A DNA stretch of 64,000 bases from Exophiala sp. HKRS030. Lineage: Eukaryota; Ascomycota; Eurotiomycetes; Chaetothyriales; Herpotrichiellaceae. The notes beneath the pieces are model-generated. The model saw only the letters and a program-made list of their open reading frames with translations. It made no database searches and was not told the DNA's origin. The position numbers and the translations under genes were made by a program. Below, in pieces: positions 57,533 to 64,000 of this stretch (positions within the stretch are counted from its first letter, which is position 1; every line of letters starts with the position of its first letter). The DNA is taken from positions 2,976,001 through 3,040,000 of the forward strand of contig JAHWDD010000007.1 of the NCBI GenBank assembly GCA_023897205.1. The letters are read 5' to 3'.

Positions 57533-59308
57533 GTTGGCAGAAAACGTGTGGGTTTCAAGGTGGATGTGTGAACGTGATCATTTAACGCGGCGAGAAGTGG
57601 TCGTATTTGAAGAAGGAATGTATGATGACACGGCGAGACGGATGGGCTACAGTCAGCACATGTTTTTGGAGAAGGCGAGCGGGCAGTCAAGATCGAGTTG
57701 CTTGACCATAGTGGCGGGCGAAAGCGAAAACGTGGGCGGGCGGCGTGAGCGTGAGTGTGAGCGGCGTAAGAGGCACAGAGGTTAGAAGCCAAAGTGGAAG
57801 TCAGAGTGGAATTCAAGCCAGAGAGGAAGCTAAAGAGGTCGTGCCGCGCACGGCCGTGCCAGTGAGATTGTGCTTTTGTGGACAAGGGCTGAAATAGAGT
57901 TGCAACGGTCAGCAAAACACCCGCTGTCTTGTCCGCTGAGTGATGCTTAAACATACAAAGGCGACCATCAGTGTGACCAGACAAGTAGTTCTGTTTTGAG
58001 CATCATCCTTTCGAGAACATGAGACTTGGTTGAACTGCTGCCATGGATGCAGGTTGTCATGAATGCGCTGAGCTGAGGGGAAAGGTGTTTTAGGGGGACT
58101 ACCTCTTCGCCTTAGGTACCCAAGCGCCCCCCCCCCCCCCCCCCCCCCCCCCCGAGATTTAGTTAGGCATGGACGGATGCAATCGACTAACGTAAGTAGG
58201 CAATGACTTATTAGCTGTCAGGTGCCTCACTTGTGCCTCAGTTGTGCCTGTAGCTCGTGAAGAACACCTGGAGTAGGTACAGAGTAGTTACGGAGTAAGG
58301 GAGGCTCTGGACGCCTGAGGGGCCATCGCAGTCTCAGCCTCGGTCATTTTTAACGGTAGCAGCCAAGTTAGTGTCCAACTGAGTTAGGCAGTTATTTGCT
58401 GTTACGGTATTACCTAGTGCCTAACATACCTAGTAGTATCTACGGAAGGTGGGGGTTGTTTGGTTACCATTTCCTTCGATCGCGCCTGCCGAATACCTCG
58501 TATTTATCTGGAAGCCGCAACTTCTATTACTAGTACTTCGTATACTTGAGGAGGGAGGAAGGTCAGGTAGCTAGCCAAGTGCCTACACCTTCGTCATATC
58601 TAAATACTTCGTAGAGTCCAAGTGTTGAAAGTAGTAGGTACAGTACATATATACCTGGTAACTCTATTCTGAGATCAAGTACAGAAATATTCGTCGTCCT
58701 TGTTCACAAACCCTATTCGCGTCCTTGCCCTTTTTATGCGCACGATGCACAAACTATGCAAGCGAGTGGCTCGAGAGTTTCCTCTCCACATCTGCTGCAT
58801 AACGAGCCGGGCGTCGTATGCTTAGATTATTTCTTGATTCGGTCGAATATGCAAACAACGTTATTTGTTATTTGCTGAGGTCATCTTGTGCATGCAGATC
58901 GATCGACACCGCGCGCCTGTAGCTGTTCTTCGTGGACGGACACCTGAATCTCGTTCAATGTGTTTATATTTCTTAACCATACTACTGCATTCCATGAATC
59001 TTCTTCTTCTTCCTGAGATAAAGAAACCTCAATATAATCCTTGTTGAATTTTATGCATATGAGCACATCGTCAGAGGATCGCTACTACTCGTAGTTGGCC
59101 CTCGGCAACCGCGCGCCTTGCATAAATTCTTGCGTCTCGAATTTCAATTCCACTAACGACTACTAGCCTAATCGAGCAATTCCTGCATCCAGAATCATAC
59201 GGCCGAGATTGTTTGCTAACAATAGCCGGTGGAGTTCCTCTAGATCCATCGCATATGAAAAACTATTCTGGTCAAAAACTGTCACGATCAAATGAACGAG
59301 TCCAATCT
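57533..59308. other. Intergenic region with a long poly-C tract
   Basis: About 1.8 kb. Contains C27, TACGGAGTA at 58289, several TACTTCGTA-like variants at 58495-58615 and two GTGCCTA motifs (58427, 58579). No gene recognised. Confidence 0.55.
58127..58153. repeat. Homopolymer of 27 cytosines
   Basis: An uninterrupted C27 (G27 on the other strand) between CAAGCG and GAGATT. Length is unlikely to be exact in any assembly, and it could form a G-quadruplex on the minus strand. Confidence 0.95.
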
Positions 59309-62021
59309 TCAACTATCCTGACTTGCAATCCGACCAAGGTATCCCAGCAGGAATGCTTTGTTTTCCGCTGCTGTCTGCCTTTTCTCACCGGGACCTCGCC
59401 CACCAACTGGCCCACTGGCCATCGAAGCCATGCTGCCAACGCGAGATGTCCGTGTCGACACTGGCTCGATCCCTGATAGGGAAATCTCTGCATTTGGACT
59501 CATTAATTGACTAACCGACAACGGCGACACGATTCCCTGATTTTGGGCTTGCCCTGTCGCTCGTGATGAGTCATCCGTCGCGTTGCCGAAGAGGGAAAGA
59601 AGTGTCTGCTTCTGATCGCCGGTCCCAGAAACCTTACCGCCGATGGCAAGACTGTCCGTCGATGTAGCCTTACTGATCTGCCCCGATGAAGCAATCTCTT
59701 CCACCGTTGAACGCAAGGGTATCTCTGTAGGCTCTATTGTTTGTGGACGTCGGAGTATTTGTGGTTGGAAGGGCTTACTCTGCTCCTTGATCGGCTTTTC
59801 TTTAACACTTCGCTTCGAAAGAGCTTTGGGAGTGCGAGGCGATCGGGGGCAGGCTGACGAGATTCATCAGCCCGTGTCAAGATTTTCATGGGTGTGGGTT
59901 GACTGGGGTCATATAATGTGCGATTCGACGCAAGTGGGGTCCGTCCAAGTTCATTTCCGCCATGCTTTGCCGATCGTGATATGCTCTCAAATTCAGGTTG
60001 GTTCAAAGGTCCACTTATGGTTGCCGCGGTCTCGCCCTCCCTCGGTGAGGGTCGCTCGATTGGCGTCTTCCCCAACGATCCAGGACTCTTTCTGGACTTG
60101 AGTAATGCAAGCAAAAGATCGTCTTTTCCAGATTGGGGTTTTCGTTGACCATCGAGTGAATTGGTCGCTGCGAGTTCGGCTGGCGCTGGTGGTACTTCGG
60201 ATCTCTGCGTGGCAGCGTTTGATCCTAAAGGTGATCCTTGAGGCTGTTGGAACAGCTGAAGGAGTGTTGTTTTCGAGGAACTCTCTGGTCGCTTGGCAAT
60301 AGTACTGCTGTTCACACGATCATCTTTGCGCTGCGCCACTGGAGGTTGAACGGTAGATGTGAGGCTCGGCGACACTGATGGTTCCCCGCTTGAAGGACGC
60401 GAGGCTGCAAAAGTTCTTGGATCTTGTTGTGAGTTTGGTGAGAATTTGTTTTGGGGACTAATTGAGTTCTGAGCATTGATCGAAGGTCCAAAGAACGTGC
60501 TCAAGAGCGTTTGAGCTGTAGAGGGCAAAGGCGGAGGAGGTGGCTTATGGGCTCCTCTGAAAACATCCAACAAAGCCTTGGTGTGATTTGTTAACTGTGG
60601 AAGAGCACTTGCATCAGGCACAGCTGGAAAGTGTGATTGAGCAAGGCCCTGACGAGCAAACTGCGGATCACCCGTCTGTTGATATGGTGCTGACCTTTGT
60701 ACACCCTCAATGTTCTGTCGATTGGCAAATGGCTCAGCTGTGTATGACGAATTGTTGTTGTCCTTGGGCGTAGGTATCTGAAAATGCGGTGGCGGTTTGC
60801 TATGGTCCAAAACATCACTCCGAACATGCGAAACATGTGGAGACTGTTGTACTTCCAGTGGTATAGACATTTGGTCCAACGGTGTTTGTGGTACCTCTGA
60901 TTTCTGTGGAATGGTACCCCCACGGAGCAGAGCCAAAAGATCAGTTGACTTTGCGGTATCGACACTTTTTAGATGGCTCGGCTGTGGCACAACGCCTGGT
61001 TGGGATTTTGCTGCATAGCCGATGTTGAGGAGTTCTTTGAGATGTACTGAGGGATCAATATTCGATGATGCTGATACCTCAGGTAAATCGCTAATTGGCT
61101 GCGGAATATTGCTTGTCGGTTGCAATAGATGGTCGTCCTCAATATGATTGTCCTCAAACACCGCTTCTTCCGGCACCATGGGTGGCGCGGAAAGCCGTGA
61201 ACTGTATCGATTTTCCTTTTTCCGCTGTTGTGTAATCCACTTCTTCAGAGGGTTTAGGAATGGAGCTACCATGTAAAATTTGTTTGCAGCGAGTGCTGGT
61301 TGATCAGTGCCGCTTCCTTCTTGCGGACGATTCTTCTTCAGGGTAGGTAAATCCGTCAATTTATACCACTCAATTTTGCTGATCTCCTTTCGCGTCTTGG
61401 GCTCGAAGACCGTATCCTTTGGAACACCGCGGAAGACATAAAGACGCATATGTTGCTCGCGCATGGTGACCTCAATGTATTTCATCTCGTTCTCGTCTTT
61501 GACAAGTCCAGCTGCCCGAATGTCAAAGCCTGTCTCTTCGTACACCTCTCTGACCGCACAATCCAGATCGTTCTCATCTTTGTTGATCTTGCCTCGCGGA
61601 AAGCTCCAGTTGGCACTCTTTTTCCAGCCTTTTACCAAAACAACTTCGTCCATGGCCTCGTTGAGCATGATGGCGCCACGGACAGGAACACGCGACTTGT
61701 AAGCCATGAACTCCGCAAACGCGGTCGTGTGATGTTGGGTCGACCATTGCGAAAAGAGAGGACAGTGCTGAAAGATGCGTAGACTGAAGGTGCGCAACGT
61801 AAGGGAAGGTAGAGAGGGGTCGAGGGGACGGATGAAGTCCTCGTAGAACCATTGTGCCTCCTCTACCTGGAAGCATATTCTTTCGACCGAGACAAGCTCT
61901 TCTGGTGGTAAGTTGATGATGAACCGGACACAAAGATCATCAAGCCCTGGCAATCACTTTGTGTTAGTACCATCGATCATCGCGTTCTTCATCTTTGAAT
62001 CATACAATCCTCTAACTGCAT
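59309..62021 (-). CDS. DCP2: mRNA-decapping enzyme subunit 2 (Dcp2, Nudix hydrolase)
   Basis: Exon 1 is only 16 bases (62021-62006). Spliced to 61946 it gives MQLEDWLDDLCVRFIINLPP, the exact start of fungal Dcp2. The Dcp2 N-terminal domain (RICFQVEEAQWFYEDFIRPL) binds Dcp1. The Nudix box is GKINKDENDLDCAVREVYEE followed by TGFD, with catalytic Glu residues kept, inside RGAIMLNEAMDEVVLVKGWK to WYKLTDLPTLKKN. A Box B-like region and a long Pro/Gln/Ser-rich tail with helical leucine-rich segments (LKELLNIGYA, STDLLALLRGG, HTKALLDVFRGAHK) follow and end with ENKAFLLGYLGRIASQDS. Such short motifs bind Edc3/Pdc1 and Pat1. The enzyme removes the 5' cap in P-bodies. One frame break at the GGGGG run 59846-59850 separates DESRQPAP from TPKALSKRSVKEKPIKEQ. 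Confidence 0.95.
59846..59850 (-). other. Frame break in DCP2 at CCCCC
   Basis: With one more C the frame reads QPAPRSPRTPKALSKRSVKE and stays open to the natural end at 59309. Without it the protein stops early, at 59734. Confidence 0.75.
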
Positions 62022-63024
62022 CTCTTTTGCGGATGGTGTAAGCAGGGTCTCTGGGCATCTCCGCCGTGAGAGCGTGATCGTCGTTTGGGTAGAATGTTCT
62101 GGTGGTTCTGCGAAACGCAGGGGAAAGGAATCTATGGTAATAGCACAGCCTCAACCCTAGACGTTGCGATGAGAGTGAGTGTCAGGGCGTAAGTGTCTTT
62201 GGATATTAACAAATTGTGGGGTATGATATGTTTTGGTCAAATCGGTTCGGAAGGACAAAGATGAAAAGCCAGATGAGGTATGAGTACGGATTCGGGAGTA
62301 ACAGTCGGCTGGTCGCGAAGGGCATATGGATTGCCATCTGTGCTCTTCGACTGGGCTGGAAGGCAGAGGTGGAAACAAACGGCGGATCTTCTTCGGCTAG
62401 TGAACGGAGGGTGCGACTGTGTGATCTGTTGCACTGCCACCTTTAGCTCAACAGCCACCTGTGGCGCTGGCGATGATCGCAGCTGATCCCTCAGTGCCTT
62501 ATTAGTCTGGCGTGTCTGGCCCACCAGTCAGGTGCCCTAGGTGCCCTTGGGTGCCCTGATTGTTGAAAATTGTGGGCATCCAGGCTACAAGCTATTCGGT
62601 GCCTTTACGGCCTAGCACACCCGTGCAGTAGTCACCTCTTAGTGGTGTGTTGTTGTCCACACACGCCCAACGCAAGTGTGGCTGAGGACGATTAGACTTC
62701 GGTTATTACCCTGGCTTTCCTACAATGACGCAGCCGCCAGTGCAAGTTTCAAGGAGTCAAGCAAGATTTCCATGTCAGTCGTCAAATCCCAGCCAGGACG
62801 ACTCAGACCGACGCTCACAGACACTTTTTCTGAAAGGTTAAAGTCATTCGGTCAAACGTGCAGCGCTGTGACATAAAGCTGCATTCAGAGACAAGCCCTG
62901 GTCACATTCCCAGCCCATTTCGCTACCCATACCACGGAACCACCTATATAACTCCTTCCTGCTTTCATCCCCGGTTCTTCATCCAACTTTCCATACGACC
63001 GTTTACCCACTCGAAAGCGCAATC
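62022..63024. other. Divergent promoter region of DCP2 and the DUF4112 gene
   Basis: About 1 kb. No supportable gene. Short GTGCCCT/AGGTGCCC-type repeats at 62528-62562. Confidence 0.5.
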
Positions 63025-63889
63025 ATGGCATCCTTTGCAGCGAAGCTTGTCGCAAAGAAGCTCTTCCAGGAGAGTTCCGCCAACAAGGGCGGACAGGAGG
63101 TATGAAGATACGTTGCGTTGTACACCCATCACAAACACTGACTGGCAATAGGATCCTTACTTTGAAACCATTCCTGCCACTCGGCTGGGTGGCATGTACA
63201 AGTCCACCAAGAAGAGGAAGCGAGCCCTACCTCCTGGTCTTACGCCCGCAGAAGAAAAGGTCCTCACAAAAGCAAAGAGGCGAGCATATCGTGTTGACCT
63301 AGCCTTGGGCTCTTTTCTGGGCATCCGCTTCGGCTGGGGTTCGGTTATTGGCTTGATTCCTGCGTAAGCATTTGAGAAGTTGTGGAGTGCAGGAAAGTAT
63401 CATTACTAACTAGTCTATAGTATTGGCGACGTTATGGATCTTTTCCTGGCCCTGATGGTCTATCGCACCATCGTGTCGGTTGAAGGGGGCTTGTCCTCGA
63501 GTGTCAAGATGAAGATGAAATTCAACATACTCCTGGACTTCCTCATGGGCCTAATCCCCTTTGTTGGTGACGTCGCCGATGCGGCGTATAAATGCAACAC
63601 CAAGAACGTCATTATCCTGGAGCAGGAGTTGCGCGAGCGTGGCAGGAAGCGCTTGAAGGGAACTCCCCAAGCCAACGTGGCAGATCCCAGTCTCCCTGAC
63701 GAATTCGACTATCAAAATGAGGAGCGGCTTGTCGAGCAAAATGGCCCACCTCCCCGATATGCGTCGACGCGTGAATCGCGAAGAGACCGACGGGGCGAGC
63801 GAGAAGATCGCAGAAGAGACCGCGACCGAGACCATGACCTGGAAGATGGTCGAGGAGTTACGCCGCCAAGACCCGCCCGGACTCGCTGA
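63025..63889 (+). CDS. DUF4112 family membrane protein
   Basis: Three exons (63025-63099, 63152-63363, 63421-63889) give 251 residues starting MASFAAKLVAKKLFQESSAN. The DUF4112 core (PF13430) is clear: KRRAYRVDLALGSFLGIRFG, then WGSVIGLIPAIGDVMDLFLA across intron 2, and KFNILLDFLMGLIPFVGDVA with DAAYKCNTKNVIILEQELRE. Two hydrophobic hairpins carry repeated IPxxGD motifs. The C-terminal 80 residues are disordered and Arg/Asp-rich (REDRRRDRDRDHDLEDGRG). The family occurs in bacteria and fungi and its function is unknown. The gene is divergent from DCP2 and appears intact. Confidence 0.95.
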
Positions 63890-64000
63890 GTCTCTGAGTC
63901 GTTGAAGTATTCGCGAGACCAGATATCCGCACCAGAGCGTCGTATTAGATAGGACCACTCTAGCGGCGTGATTGTATGAAAGCTGGCAAGCGTGGATTCG

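Noticed and set aside
57529..57984. 151-codon minus-strand frame upstream of the WDR44-like start
   Set aside because: No domain, does not splice into the gene, and the composition is repeat-like (HTHAHAA, ALASNL); probably leader sequence.

Overview
The window is nuclear DNA of a filamentous ascomycete (Pezizomycotina). Evidence: many introns of about 45-110 bases with GT..AG ends, fungal-only families (Fung_rhodopsin, TRI12-type MFS, Zn2Cys6 and bZIP-DUF3425 factors, a two-finger SREA-type GATA factor) and long non-coding gaps with short dispersed motifs. A Eurotiomycete, perhaps a chaetothyrialean black yeast, fits the gene set, but that placement is inference.

Layout. 1-8.5 kb: a partial secreted SnoaL-like protein (-), a rhodopsin-like seven-helix membrane protein (+), a GPI-type serine-rich cupredoxin (-) and a gene of unknown function (+). 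8.6-10.1 kb: NUF2, a kinetochore gene. 11.1-31.6 kb: an accessory block with a bZIP-DUF3425 factor, two paralogous SDRs in divergent orientation, a LovD-like serine hydrolase, a cytochrome P450, a TRI12-type MFS transporter, a Baeyer-Villiger monooxygenase, a Zn2Cys6 regulator and a flavin amine oxidase. The block lies between NUF2 and eIF2B-alpha and has no PKS, NRPS, terpene cyclase or DMATS. Its enzymes can be ordered as hydroxylation, alcohol oxidation, Baeyer-Villiger lactonisation and lactone/ester cleavage, with export and local regulators. It therefore looks like a tailoring or catabolic cluster for a small molecule, possibly a nitrogenous alicyclic or aromatic compound. 32.7-64 kb: conserved genes: eIF2B-alpha/GCN3, an SREA-like iron GATA repressor, a COPI-associated membrane protein, an OTU protease, a long serine-rich unknown, thioredoxin, a WDR44/DGR2-like WD40 protein, DCP2 and a DUF4112 protein. 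They are separated by AT/GC-mixed gaps of up to 5.5 kb that carry microsatellites, a run of 27 C and recurring TACGGAGTA motifs.

Quality signal. Five genes (MFS, Baeyer-Villiger monooxygenase, serine-rich unknown, WDR44-like, DCP2) have reading frames broken at eight places. Each break can be explained by one base missing from a homopolymer, usually C/G. This is the signature of homopolymer under-calling, so I treat the genes as probably intact; real indels or transcriptional slippage are not excluded. Gene models are spliced by hand from sequence alone.
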